This document shows, in pieces, positions 31,606 through 40,012 of a DNA stretch of 64,000 nucleotides; the stretch's first letter is position 1; each line of letters starts with the position of its first letter. This stretch comes from a virus. The notes beneath the pieces are model-generated. The model did no database searches. It had not been told where the DNA came from and was given only the letters and a program-made list of their open reading frames with translations. The stretch is taken from IMG/VR virus record IMGVR_UViG_3300036832_001149, positions 1 to 64,000 of that record; one strand, written 5' to 3'. Made by a program: the position numbers and the translations under genes.

Positions 31606-31833
31606 ATGACCGAGGATCAGGACCCCGTTCAGGTAGCCCGGTTGCTGGCCTCGCTCAATGAACACCGGCATGTCATCCAGTTCCGGGACGACGGGTGGAC
31701 CATCGCCCACCCGTTGCCCGAACGCCTGGACGGCTCGCTGTTCGACTGCCCGATGATCTGGCGGGACGACGACCCCGGCGTGCGTGGCCGCTTCTGGCTC
31801 GGTGAGGACGGCACGCTCGGGGGGCCTCTATGA
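31606..31833 (+). CDS. Small hypothetical protein
   Basis: 75 aa with GGAGGCGG before the ATG. Contains IQFRDDGWTIAHPLPERLDG and LFDCPM, a 'dgW.i.HPl..R.....d.C' pattern common in actinophage and Streptomyces small proteins. Function unknown. Confidence 0.6.
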   Translation: MTEDQDPVQVARLLASLNEHRHVIQFRDDGWTIAHPLPERLDGSLFDCPMIWRDDDPGVRGRFWLGEDGTLGGPL

Positions 31834-32075
31834 GGCTTCGCCGCAGACTGAACGACGCCGAGGTGCACATGTTCATGAACGCGCTCACCCCGGGCGTGGT
31901 GGTGGAGTACCTCGGCCGGGACCGGGTTCGTCTCACCATGCCCGACGACTACTGGTACCCGTTGCGGGTGCGGCTCAAATACGGCAAGGAGCCGCACACC
32001 ATCACGCTGAGCCGGACGCGCCACGGCGTGAAGAAGAACGTCTGGCGACTCATCGACGAAGGATTCATGCAATGA
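31830..32075 (+). CDS. Small hypothetical protein
   Basis: 81 aa, ATGA overlaps at both ends. Basic and beta-rich (GVVVEYLGRDRVRLTM, HTITLSRTRHGVKKN). Directly before the polymerase gene and translationally coupled to it; function unknown. Confidence 0.55.
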   Translation: MRLRRRLNDAEVHMFMNALTPGVVVEYLGRDRVRLTMPDDYWYPLRVRLKYGKEPHTITLSRTRHGVKKNVWRLIDEGFMQ

Positions 32076-34720
32076 GGTTCAGCCGACACTCCGACGAGGT
32101 CTTCGGACATCTGCACGTCCACTCGACCTACTCCAGTGGCGACGCCATCTCCTCGGTCGCCACCCTGGTCGCCCAGGCCACGGCCAACGGCCAGCCGATG
32201 CTGGGGCTGACCGACCACGGCAACATGTCCGGGGCGGTCAGCCTCTACACCGAGGCCATGAAGGCGGGCATCAGGCCGTTCATCGGCGAGGAGTTCTACA
32301 TCGTGCGCGACCGGGCCGACAAGAAGGCCAAGCGCCACCATCTCGGGGTGTTGGCCACCACGTCGGAGGGCTACCGCAACATCGTCGCGCTGTCCTCGCG
32401 CAGCCACGCGCAGTTCTACCACAAGCCCCTGCTCGACCTGAACGATCTCGCTGAGATCGCCGATGACGGTCGGTTGCGGGGGCTTGTCGCGTTGTCCGGG
32501 TGCTACTCCGGGCTGCCGACCCAGGATCTGCTCAACTACGGCGCGGACCAGGCCCGGACGATGCTGGGCTGCTACAGCCGGTGGTTCGACCAGGTCTACG
32601 TGGAACTGATGAACCACGGCATCATCTGGGACGACCTGTCCACCGACGCCGACATCAACGACGCCCTGTTCGACCTGGCCCAGCAGATGGGGCTGCCGGT
32701 GCTGGTGACCGGGGACGTGCACTACTGCCATCCCGAGCAGAAGCACCTGCACGACTCGTTCAAGCGGCTGGTCTCCTACGGCTCGGGTGATGACGACGGG
32801 GTGTTCCGGGGCGCGGGCTACTACCTGGCCGACACCCCGACGATGAAGAAGGCCCATCCCGCCGCACACTGGATTCAGGGATTGGCCGGGGCGAAGGACA
32901 TACAACAGCGGTGGGACCTGTCGATTCCGCAACTGGACCACTACTCCTACCGGGTTCCCATCATCTCGGCCGACCCGGTGGCCGAACTCCGCAAGAGGGT
33001 TGGGGGCCACGCCGGGGAGCAGCACCTACAACTGCTGGACGAGGAACTCGGCGTCATCGAGAAGACCGGCATGTCCGGCTACATGCTGCTGGTGGCCGAG
33101 GTGACCGACTACCTGCGCGAGCAGGGCATCATCTACCAGGTCCGGGGCTCGGCCTCGGGCAGCCTGGTCTGCTACCGGCTGGGGATCACCGCCGTGGACC
33201 CGGTCGCCCGCAAGCTGCGCTACGAGCGGTTCATCAGCACCGACCGGACCAAGCCACCGGACATCGACATCGACGTGGACTTCCTGCGCCGGGGTGAGGT
33301 GCTGGACTGGCTGCGGGAGCACTTCTCGGTGCACCAGATCGGCACCTACCTCGACCTCGGGCTCACCGACGGCGAGGACGGCAAGGGCAGCCTGGTGGTG
33401 AAGTACATGGCCAAGTCCCGGGCCAAAGGCCTGTTGATCTCCTGGGACCAGGTCCCGGAGGAGGACAAGATCACGCTGGCGGCGTTGGCCAACATCAAGG
33501 TCAACTCCGGCTACGGGGTGCACGCGGCCGGGCTGGTGCTGACCACGTCGGAGGCCGAGTTCGCCACCCTGGTGCCGACCATGTTCGTGGCCTCGTCCAA
33601 GACCACGGTCAGCCAGTACACGATGGGCGACGTCGAGCGGCTCGGGCTGGTCAAGCTGGACCTGCTCGGGCTGCGGGCGCTGTCGACCATCCGGGGCTGC
33701 CTGGAGAACATCGACCGTGATCCCCGGGCCGGGCTGGACTGGATACCGGAGAACGACGCCGAGACGCTGAACACGGTCCGCCGGGGCGACACCGTCGGGG
33801 TGTTCCAGTTCGACGGCTACACCAACCGGCGCGGGGCCAGGGACATGCGGGTCACCAACCTGGACGACATCATCGCGGTGATGGCGCTGTACCGCCCGGC
33901 GGTGATGGGCAGCGGCGGCACGGCCGAGTACCTGGCCCGCCGCTTCGGCAAGCACAAGGTGCCCACCCTGCACCCGGTGCTGGCCGCCTCGCTGCACGAC
34001 ACGCACGGGTTGGTCGTCTTCCAGGAGCAGGTCATCGACATCCTGCGGGCGCTCGGGATGAACCCGGACGACCTGACCGCGCTGCTGAAGGCGGTGAAGG
34101 CGTCCAACAACAACGTGGTCGCCGCCGCCGAGGTGATCGCCTCCTACGGCAGCCAGGTGTTCACGATGGCCGACAAGGCCGGGGTGCCCGAGGCCGAGGC
34201 CAACCTGCTGTGGCGCGCCATCGAGGGCTATGCCGACTATGGGTTCAACCGGGCCCACGCCACCGTCTACGGGCTGACGGCCTACCGCACGGCCTACCTG
34301 AAGACCCACCACACGGTGGCCTACTTCGCCGCCCTGCTGTCCAGCTTCGAGGGGACCAAGGAGAAGGAGCCGTTCTACCGCAGCGACGCCCGCAACCACG
34401 GGGTGCGCATCCGCCCGGCGGTGATCAACGTCAGCAACGTCTCCTACACCTACGACCGGTCCACCGGGACGGTGCGGCGTGGGCTGTGCTCGATCAAGGG
34501 GATCGGGGTCAAGGCGGCCGAACACCTGGCCGCCCACGGTCCCTACACCTCGCTGGCCGACCTCATCGCCAAGTGCGGCACCAAGCCGGTGACCGGGGGC
34601 AAGGACTACCTGCGGACCGGGTTGCTGACCGATCTGTGCGGAACCCTGGAGGTCCTGTACCTGTCCGGGGCGCTGGACGACCTGGACCTGATGCTGCCCG
34701 AACCGGTGGTGAAGGCATGA
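32072..34720 (+). CDS. dnaE: DNA polymerase III alpha subunit (DnaE-type)
   Basis: 882 aa from the ATG at 32072 (ATGA overlap). PHP domain: HLHVHSTYSSGD, LTDHGNMSG, EEFYI, HHLGVLA and GDVHY, with the metal ligands apparently kept, so proofreading activity is possible. Polymerase core: VRGSASGSLVCYRLGIT, PPDIDIDVDF (catalytic Asp pair near 396-403), NSGYGVHAAGLV, FGFNRAH-type YGFNRAHATVYG. Helix-hairpin-helix SIKGIGVKAAEHL near 810. Shorter than bacterial DnaE (about 1160 aa): OB and tau-binding domains are missing. Main replicative polymerase of the phage. Confidence 0.92.
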   Translation: MRFSRHSDEVFGHLHVHSTYSSGDAISSVATLVAQATANGQPMLGLTDHGNMSGAVSLYTEAMKAGIRPFIGEEFYIVRDRADKKAKRHHLGVLATTSEGYRNIVALSSRSHAQFYHKPLLDLNDLAEIADDGRLRGLVALSGCYSGLPTQDLLNYGADQARTMLGCYSRWFDQVYVELMNHGIIWDDLSTDADINDALFDLAQQMGLPVLVTGDVHYCHPEQKHLHDSFKRLVSYGSGDDDGVFRGAGYYLADTPTMKKAHPAAHWIQGLAGAKDIQQRWDLSIPQLDHYSYRVPIISADPVAELRKRVGGHAGEQHLQLLDEELGVIEKTGMSGYMLLVAEVTDYLREQGIIYQVRGSASGSLVCYRLGITAVDPVARKLRYERFISTDRTKPPDIDIDVDFLRRGEVLDWLREHFSVHQIGTYLDLGLTDGEDGKGSLVVKYMAKSRAKGLLISWDQVPEEDKITLAALANIKVNSGYGVHAAGLVLTTSEAEFATLVPTMFVASSKTTVSQYTMGDVERLGLVKLDLLGLRALSTIRGCLENIDRDPRAGLDWIPENDAETLNTVRRGDTVGVFQFDGYTNRRGARDMRVTNLDDIIAVMALYRPAVMGSGGTAEYLARRFGKHKVPTLHPVLAASLHDTHGLVVFQEQVIDILRALGMNPDDLTALLKAVKASNNNVVAAAEVIASYGSQVFTMADKAGVPEAEANLLWRAIEGYADYGFNRAHATVYGLTAYRTAYLKTHHTVAYFAALLSSFEGTKEKEPFYRSDARNHGVRIRPAVINVSNVSYTYDRSTGTVRRGLCSIKGIGVKAAEHLAAHGPYTSLADLIAKCGTKPVTGGKDYLRTGLLTDLCGTLEVLYLSGALDDLDLMLPEPVVKA

Positions 34721-35214
34721 GCAGCCATGCCTACCGGGTGGCCCGGGAACGGTCCGACGGGCGGTGCGAGGTGATGGTCAGCACCGGGTTGATCTGGGAC
34801 CGCTGCCCGCACGACGCCACCGACGTGCACCATGCGCTGCCCCGCTCGCGCGGCGGCCTGCTGCTGGACCTGGCCAAGGAGAGCTACCACCTGATCTGCG
34901 TCTGTCGGGGCCATCACAGCCTCGCCCACGGCAACCCGACGAAGGCCATCTACAGCGGGTTGACCATCGAGGGATTCGTGGTCACGGACAAGAACACGCT
35001 TCGGCCGGTCTACACCGGGCCCGATCACTTCCTGAGCCAGAGGTACGGACCGAACAGAGGGACGAACCATGTCATTGAAGAAGCTGTTGGCGGTGGATCT
35101 GCCCATCACACCGCGCCACGACCGCTGGCTGGGCCTGCACGCCGACGACCCGCTGCCGAAGTGGGTCGCGGACTGGGTCGCCGGGCAACTGATCACGCCC
35201 CAGAGAAACCGTGA
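34717..35214 (+). CDS. HNH endonuclease
   Basis: 165 aa, ATG overlapping the polymerase stop. Core motif: RCEVMVSTG, then DVHHALPRSRGGLLLDLA and LICVCRGHHSLAHGNP, i.e. the two-His/Asn HNH fold with HH and a final HxxxAH. The last 48 residues overlap the exonuclease gene by 146 nt and look like out-of-frame sequence (Arg/Pro/Ala-rich), so the original stop may have been lost. Such free-standing HNH genes often sit next to polymerase genes. Confidence 0.8.
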   Translation: MSSHAYRVARERSDGRCEVMVSTGLIWDRCPHDATDVHHALPRSRGGLLLDLAKESYHLICVCRGHHSLAHGNPTKAIYSGLTIEGFVVTDKNTLRPVYTGPDHFLSQRYGPNRGTNHVIEEAVGGGSAHHTAPRPLAGPARRRPAAEVGRGLGRRATDHAPEKP

Positions 35215-35851
35215 CGCCACCTTCTCGGCCTCCTCGACCGGGCGGTGCGAGCGCCAGCAGGTGCTGCGCTTCCTGGCCCATCCGGTGTCCGAGAGCTACG
35301 ACCCGCAGTTGAACCACCGGTTCCAGGTCGGGGACTGGGGCCATCTGCGGTGGCAGGCCCAGGGGCTGTCGGCCGGGTGGCTGGCCCGGGCCGAGGTGCC
35401 GGTGCGGCTGGACGAGTTCGACATGTCCGGGACGATGGACGGCCTGCTCGACACCGGGGAGGGCTTCGAGTTCAAGACGATCAACCATCCCGGGTTCAAC
35501 ACGGTGATGAAGGACAAGGCCCCGAAGTACGACCACGTCCTGCAGGTCACCGCCTACATGATGGCGACCGGGATCAAGCGGTTCTCGATCGTCTACGAGT
35601 CGACATTCTCCGGGGAGTGGAAGGAGTTCGTCGTCGAGCACAGCCCGGAACTGGAGTCCCTGGTCATCGAGGCGCTGGAGCGGATGGCCCGGTCCCGGGC
35701 GGACCGGGTGCTGCCCCCGGTGCGCAGCGAGTGCGAGGACAAGGTGGGCACCGTCTACGCCCAGTGCCCGTACCGCAAGGACTGCCTGACCTGGCACCGG
35801 GGAGGTGTGACATGGCCGAGTCGGACGCTGCGCATCCCGATCGAAGTCTGA
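35069..35851 (+). CDS. PD-(D/E)XK exonuclease (Cas4/RecB-like)
   Basis: 260 aa with GAGGGACGAACC before the ATG. SSTGRCERQQVLRFL near 50 is the usual entry motif; MSGTMDGLLDTGEGFEFKTI near 125-147 holds the catalytic Asp and ExK; KYDHVLQVTAYMMATG is motif QxxxY. A late Cys pair CPYRKDC suggests the Fe-S cluster type of Cas4, although the early Cys ligand is a single residue. Likely acts in recombination or DNA processing with the neighbouring resolvase. Confidence 0.82.
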   Translation: MSLKKLLAVDLPITPRHDRWLGLHADDPLPKWVADWVAGQLITPQRNRDATFSASSTGRCERQQVLRFLAHPVSESYDPQLNHRFQVGDWGHLRWQAQGLSAGWLARAEVPVRLDEFDMSGTMDGLLDTGEGFEFKTINHPGFNTVMKDKAPKYDHVLQVTAYMMATGIKRFSIVYESTFSGEWKEFVVEHSPELESLVIEALERMARSRADRVLPPVRSECEDKVGTVYAQCPYRKDCLTWHRGGVTWPSRTLRIPIEV

Positions 35852-36255
35852 CCATCCCGGTCCGGCACCGCCGGATGGCGATGACCCGACGGCTGCGGGA
35901 CGTGCCGCTGGCCATCGGGCTGCCGACCCTGGAGGAGTTGGAGGATGAGTTCTTCGGCTACGTGGACGTCCTGCTCGGCCGCCAGGAACCACCCATCGAC
36001 AACGGCATCATGACGCTGATGGAGGTGTCCGATGCCTATCTGGCCCGGGGCTACGAGGTGGAGATGATGATCCTGGCCGCCGAGCGCAGCAAGGACATCA
36101 TGCGTTCCAGCCCGTACTCCAAGTTCCGCACCGGCGAACTGCGCAGCTTCATCGAACTGGCCCGCAAGGCGACCGACCTGGGCTCGCGCCGGTTGACGAT
36201 GGCCCGGCTGGAGCACGACATGAAGGGCGACATGGGCATGGTGGAGCGCTCGTGA
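35812..36255 (+). CDS. Hypothetical protein
   Basis: 147 aa; GGGGAGGTGTGAC precedes the ATG, and the gene overlaps the exonuclease end by 40 nt. Helical, with AYLARGYEVEMMILAAERSK and RTGELRSFIELARKATDLGS. This pattern (small helical protein between Cas4-like and RuvC-like genes) recurs in actinophages; function unknown. Confidence 0.6.
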   Translation: MAESDAAHPDRSLTIPVRHRRMAMTRRLRDVPLAIGLPTLEELEDEFFGYVDVLLGRQEPPIDNGIMTLMEVSDAYLARGYEVEMMILAAERSKDIMRSSPYSKFRTGELRSFIELARKATDLGSRRLTMARLEHDMKGDMGMVERS

Positions 36256-36773
36256 TCTGCATCGGCATCGACCCGGCCAAGTGGGGTTTCGACGCGATCT
36301 CACTGGCCGACGAGCACATCGTGGACAAGCGCACGTTCCTGTCGGACATGAATACCACCTACAAACTACCGGCAACCTCGTTGCAGTTGGTCAAGTCCTC
36401 GATCCGAATGATGATGGATAAAGCGATGCGGCAGAATCACGCCGTGGCCGTGTTCTGCGAGGAGCCGGTGGCGGCCGGGGCGCGCAACCTGCGTACCTAC
36501 GGCCAGTTGGCGATGACGGTGGGGGCGATCATCAGTGCGGTAGCCGAATACACTCCGCGTTGCTATTTAGTTCCGGTAGCCAAGTGGAAAATGAATACGG
36601 TGGGTAAGGGGAACGCATCGAAGACAGAGGTTGGACTCTGGCTCAATCAGACACACCCGAGATACGCTGCGGCCTGTGGTGGCCGCCAAGACCTCATTGA
36701 TGCCTGTTGCATATCGCTCTACGGGATCGGTGTACTCGCCGACGCAGAGAGCTTCACCCCGCAGCCGGAGTGA
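36252..36773 (+). CDS. RuvC-like Holliday junction resolvase
   Basis: 173 aa, GTG start overlapping the previous stop. RNase H-fold motifs: ICIGIDPAKWGF (first Asp), VFCEEPVAAGARNLRTYGQL (Glu), VPVAKWKMNTVGKGNASKTE and GRQDLIDACCISLYG (Asp pair). The middle part is lower in GC than its neighbours. Expected to resolve recombination or replication branches before packaging. Confidence 0.8.
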   Translation: MICIGIDPAKWGFDAISLADEHIVDKRTFLSDMNTTYKLPATSLQLVKSSIRMMMDKAMRQNHAVAVFCEEPVAAGARNLRTYGQLAMTVGAIISAVAEYTPRCYLVPVAKWKMNTVGKGNASKTEVGLWLNQTHPRYAAACGGRQDLIDACCISLYGIGVLADAESFTPQPE

Positions 36774-36783
36774 TGCGGTCGGC

Positions 36784-37242
36784 TTGTTCACCGGTCAGTG
36801 GAACTATCCGAACTGGTATGACCAGGGAAGCTGTCTGGACCTTCCATTGGCGATGTTCTTCGGCGAGGAGAACGAGACCGACACCCAGTTGATCGGACCC
36901 AGCGTCCTGCATCGGGCCCAACGGATATGCGCAGGCTGTCCGGTACAGGCGCAGTGCCTGACGTACTCACTGGACAAACACATCCTGCACGGGATCTGGG
37001 CCGGGACATCCGGCCGGACCCGGGCCCGGATCTGGGCGATGGAACGACGGGGCGAGGTCACCCGGACCGAGGTCCTCGACGACTTCGCCAGCGGCAACGG
37101 AGAGCGCTACGAGAAGCTCCCGCGCCGTCGGTCAACTGGAGACGTCACGTTCGATCAGCCGGTAGATGCTGGTCTTGGACAGGTCGGCCAGAGCTTCCGG
37201 GGCCACCTTGAACCCCGTGTAGGGCAGCCACTCCACCCGTAG
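36784..37242 (+). CDS. WhiB-family transcription factor
   Basis: The conserved core is clear: CLDLPLAMFFGEENE, then CAGCPVQAQCLTYSL (four Cys for a [4Fe-4S] cluster) and GIWAGTSGRTR (the G[I/V]WGG-type turn), then a basic tail. The start is uncertain; I use the TTG at 36784, but in-frame GTG at 36730 is possible. The 3' 110 nt overlap an antisense gene. Phage WhiB proteins can take over host WhiB/sigma A control. A good candidate for the factor acting on the unusual leftward promoters. Confidence 0.85.
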   Translation: MFTGQWNYPNWYDQGSCLDLPLAMFFGEENETDTQLIGPSVLHRAQRICAGCPVQAQCLTYSLDKHILHGIWAGTSGRTRARIWAMERRGEVTRTEVLDDFASGNGERYEKLPRRRSTGDVTFDQPVDAGLGQVGQSFRGHLEPRVGQPLHP

Positions 37243-37413
37243 CGGGCGCAGCGACATCACCTGATACCACGCCTTGTCCCCCTTGCCCGGCCCGACCTGG
37301 ATCGGGAAGACGGCCCCGACGATCTCGCCGTACGCCAGCATCCGGGTCCGCGCCCGCGCCTCATCCAGGGTGAGAACGGTGTTGTCCGACGCCTGGGCCG
37401 TGATCACTGTCAT
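37132..37413 (-). CDS. Putative small HTH-type regulator, antisense to WhiB end
   Basis: 93 aa, the only leftward gene between 26 and 44 kb. The body has a beta pattern (MLAYGEIVGAVFPIQVG) and the C-terminus LADLSKTSIYRLIERD resembles an excisionase-like HTH. No ribosome site; CAATAT lies 6 nt before the ATG, so a leaderless message is possible. It converges with WhiB and overlaps it by 110 nt. Confidence 0.55.
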   Translation of the reverse strand: MTVITAQASDNTVLTLDEARARTRMLAYGEIVGAVFPIQVGPGKGDKAWYQVMSLRPLRVEWLPYTGFKVAPEALADLSKTSIYRLIERDVSS

Positions 37414-37422
37414 GCCCCAATA

Positions 37423-37452
37423 TTGACAGAAAACGATTAATCCCTCTACGAG
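37423..37452 (+). promoter_or_regulatory. Rightward promoter before the DUF6131 gene
   Basis: Consensus -35 TTGACA (37423-37428), 18-nt spacer, -10 TACGAG (37447-37452). AGGAAGGGGG and GAGA lie upstream of the ATG at 37485. Confidence 0.5.
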
Positions 37453-37484
37453 AGATTCAGCCAGGAAGGGGGTACACAGAGAAC

Positions 37485-37640
37485 ATGCTCATCCTCGGTG
37501 TGATCCTGCTGGTCCTCGGCTTCGTGCTCGGTATCTCGATCCTGTGGATCATCGGGATACTGCTGGTCATCGTCGGTGCGGTGCTCTGGCTGCTGGGCGG
37601 CACCGGCCGCCCGGTCGGCGGTCGCCGCTATTGGTATTGA
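37485..37640 (+). CDS. DUF6131-type small membrane protein
   Basis: 51 aa: MLILGVILLVLGFVLGISIL then WIIGILLVIVGAVLWLLG and a GRPVGGRRYWY tail. This matches the very common actinobacterial DUF6131 peptide almost end to end, so it was probably taken from a host. Two membrane segments. It has its own promoter and terminator, i.e. it is a stand-alone cassette. Function of the family is unknown. Confidence 0.8.
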   Translation: MLILGVILLVLGFVLGISILWIIGILLVIVGAVLWLLGGTGRPVGGRRYWY

Positions 37641-37662
37641 CGCTGCGCCGCCTGCAGCACAA

Positions 37663-37703
37663 AGGACCCACTCCGGATCAAATGGAGTGGGTCCTCTGCT
37701 TTT
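37663..37703 (+). terminator. Rightward terminator
   Basis: AGGACCCACTCC/GGAGTGGGTCCT, a 12-bp perfect stem, followed by CTGCTTTT. Confidence 0.85.
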
Positions 37704-37792
37704 CAGGACTCAGGATGGCACGGGGGGGCAACAACCCTGAGCACATTCCAGGGTACGTCCGTTTGGGACCGGGAGGCTTTATCCTCACCCGT

Positions 37793-38407
37793 GTGGAATC
37801 TGTGGAATCCGGTGACGAGCAGCAGAGCAACCGGGTCCTCCGATTGGTGCTGCGCCGCCCGGATGCGGAGGCCCAGGTCGAGGAGTTGGCCGCCATCCCG
37901 GACGGCTTCGACAAGATCTTCACCAAGCCCTACTACGCCCACCAGTTGCGGCTGGCCGGGCACGACTGGGTCTGGATCGCGGCCAAGATCGGCTACAAGA
38001 CCCCGTACACGGCCGAGGCGGCGGTGCGCCGCTGGCTGACCAAGAAGGTCGAGGGCAAGCACCTGCCCAACACCCGGGCGATGTTGCAAGCCGAGGCGGT
38101 CAAGCTCGACCTGGACCGGTTGGACCGGCTGATGGCCGCCTACTGGGACGAGGCGATCGGCGGTGACCTGGACTCGGCCAAGTACGTGCTCCAGGTGATC
38201 GCCCAACGGGCCAAGCATCTCGCGCCGGATAACGCTGGCGGGGTCGCGGCCGTCACCGCCCAGTTCAACACCCTGGTCGTGGGCGGGTCGGAGACGGAGT
38301 ATGTCGGGGCCCTGCTGCGGGCCCGGGATTCCCTGGGCCCGGCCCACCGGTCGACCGAGCCGGATGACGAGCCGCGCGTGGTGGACTTGGAACCGGTGAA
38401 GGAGTGA
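37793..38407 (+). CDS. Terminase small subunit-like protein
   Basis: 204 aa from the GTG at 37793 (a GTG at 37802 is an alternative; ribosome site GGGAGG is distant). The central part LAGHDWVWIAAKIGYKTPYTAEAAVRRWL is a probable HTH; LDLDRLDRLMAAYWDEAIGG and SAKYVLQVIAQRAKHLAPD match the 'le.lRlD.l..a.w..a..Gd..A...vL.I..rra.L.Gld' pattern of actinophage small terminases. It would recognise the packaging site, so cos/pac is probably nearby. Confidence 0.75.
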   Translation: MESVESGDEQQSNRVLRLVLRRPDAEAQVEELAAIPDGFDKIFTKPYYAHQLRLAGHDWVWIAAKIGYKTPYTAEAAVRRWLTKKVEGKHLPNTRAMLQAEAVKLDLDRLDRLMAAYWDEAIGGDLDSAKYVLQVIAQRAKHLAPDNAGGVAAVTAQFNTLVVGGSETEYVGALLRARDSLGPAHRSTEPDDEPRVVDLEPVKE

Positions 38408-38411
38408 TGAC

Positions 38412-39110
38412 ATGGGCAATCTGCACACCCCGCTGACCAACACCCCGGTCGTGGACTGGACCGATACCGCCGTCGGCCCGGACGTGCCGCAGTCGATGAT
38501 GAACGCGCTCGGCTCACTGGAGCGCTACGCCAACGTCCCGGTCCCGGACGCGCCCACCCGCGAGACCCTGATGCCGACGGCGCAGCGCTACGTCGGCCAG
38601 GTCACCTACAACGTGGCGACCGACACCTTCGAGTACTGGAACGGCACGAAGTGGAACGCGCTCAACCGGGCGGCCACGCTACCCGGCACGATCCACACCA
38701 TGAGTTATCCGGGAGTTGTCCTCCAACCCAACGCCTACTACGACTACCGGGTCGCGGTGAATATCACCTCGCCCTGCGTCGTGGTGATCTGGGGCAAGAT
38801 CGGTGGTTACACCAATATCGGCCCTGGTCAGTGGGGCGGCCTGCTCATCCAGATGTTGCACAACGAGGGGGTGTGGGCCAATCACGGAGGAGTGAACGCC
38901 TTCTACCCGGCCAGCTACGGTGGTGGCCAGTTGGACCTCGGAAGTTGGGGGCGCTGGGTCTGTGATCCGGGTGCGCACACGTTCGGGGTACGGGCCGTGG
39001 CCCAGGGGGGAAGCAACGCCGTCTATCTAGGTTTGACGAGTGTGATGTTGATGAAGGTCTCCGGGGTGGCCAACAGCGCGGCCGGGGTCAACGCCTACGG
39101 GGACTGGTGA
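38412..39110 (+). CDS. Virion structural protein, fibre-like
   Basis: 232 aa. N-terminus has the 'hTPltn.p..dwtdt..gP.vp.s.m' adaptor style and VTYNVATDTFEYWNGTKWNAL, as in fibre proteins; the C-terminal half is beta-rich and may be a jelly roll (VNITSPCVVVIWGKIGGY). Lies with four more structural genes between the terminase subunits. Confidence 0.6.
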   Translation: MGNLHTPLTNTPVVDWTDTAVGPDVPQSMMNALGSLERYANVPVPDAPTRETLMPTAQRYVGQVTYNVATDTFEYWNGTKWNALNRAATLPGTIHTMSYPGVVLQPNAYYDYRVAVNITSPCVVVIWGKIGGYTNIGPGQWGGLLIQMLHNEGVWANHGGVNAFYPASYGGGQLDLGSWGRWVCDPGAHTFGVRAVAQGGSNAVYLGLTSVMLMKVSGVANSAAGVNAYGDW

Positions 39111-39111
39111 G

Positions 39112-40002
39112 ATGTCCGTCGACACCCAGGTGACCGACCCTGTCCCGGACCAGCAACTTGTCGCGGCGGCGATGTACAACCCGAAGCCGCAACCGGTCAC
39201 GGCCGAGCAGTTCCTGGCCGCGAAGACGGCGATGACCTTGACGACGTTGCTGGCGACGACGACCGACTACACGATCAATCCGACCGGGGTGCGCTCGGCC
39301 CACTGCCAGTCCCATGCGGACTCGGGCAAGGCGTATGTCATGAACGACACGGACTGGCTGGTGCTCGGCCCGAACCTGGAGGCGATCTACACCAACACCC
39401 AGTTCACCGCGCTGTTCGGTGCCGCGCCAGGCAACTCGATGTCCTTCTCGTTCGGCCCGACCCCGTCCGATCCGATGACGGTGCAGGTGATCGTCTTCAT
39501 CGGCGGGGCGGCCGGAACGGTGGACATCGACTGGGGTGACAACACCACGCACTACACCGGGTCGGTCGGGGTCGGCATCAACCCCACGCTCACCCACACC
39601 TACACGACGGAGTCCTTCTTCACGCTCTGGGTGGCCTACTCGGTCGGGGGTGTACAGACGGTGGCCCAGGGCGGCAGCTTCCAGGCGAAGGCACCCATCC
39701 CGCCCCAGAGCGCTATCTCCATGATGGGGCCGGGCGGTCAGCCGATCACCGAGGGTGGTCCGATGCCCACCTCGGCGGCGGGGAACTATGGCTTCGCCCT
39801 GCCGCCCGGGAACAACCCGACCGGTATCGGAATGTTCGTCACCGCGCCGGACATGCCGTACCGGGATGCGGGCTTGTATGGCGAGGGGATCGGAAGCATG
39901 GGAACGTACACGGACGAGGAGATGGCTGCCTTGAACGAGCAGAATCCCTACTTCGAGGCACCGACCCAGCCGACCCCGCCGCCGGGCGCACCAACACCGT
40001 GA
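39112..40002 (+). CDS. Virion structural protein with PKD-like domain
   Basis: 296 aa. The segment GTVDIDWGDNTTHYTGSVGV then LTHTYTTESFFTLWVAY is a PKD/Ig-like domain (WGDG...HTY signature). N-terminal half of unknown fold; C-terminal 90 residues are Pro/Gly-rich and probably disordered. PKD domains on phage virions bind cell surfaces or carbohydrates weakly. Confidence 0.65.
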   Translation: MSVDTQVTDPVPDQQLVAAAMYNPKPQPVTAEQFLAAKTAMTLTTLLATTTDYTINPTGVRSAHCQSHADSGKAYVMNDTDWLVLGPNLEAIYTNTQFTALFGAAPGNSMSFSFGPTPSDPMTVQVIVFIGGAAGTVDIDWGDNTTHYTGSVGVGINPTLTHTYTTESFFTLWVAYSVGGVQTVAQGGSFQAKAPIPPQSAISMMGPGGQPITEGGPMPTSAAGNYGFALPPGNNPTGIGMFVTAPDMPYRDAGLYGEGIGSMGTYTDEEMAALNEQNPYFEAPTQPTPPPGAPTP

Positions 40003-40012
40003 GGAGGCGACC

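Noticed and set aside
35069-35851. Cas4 of a CRISPR system
   Set aside because: No cas1/cas2 or repeat array nearby; the gene sits in a phage replication and recombination operon where Cas4/RecB-like exonucleases are usual.
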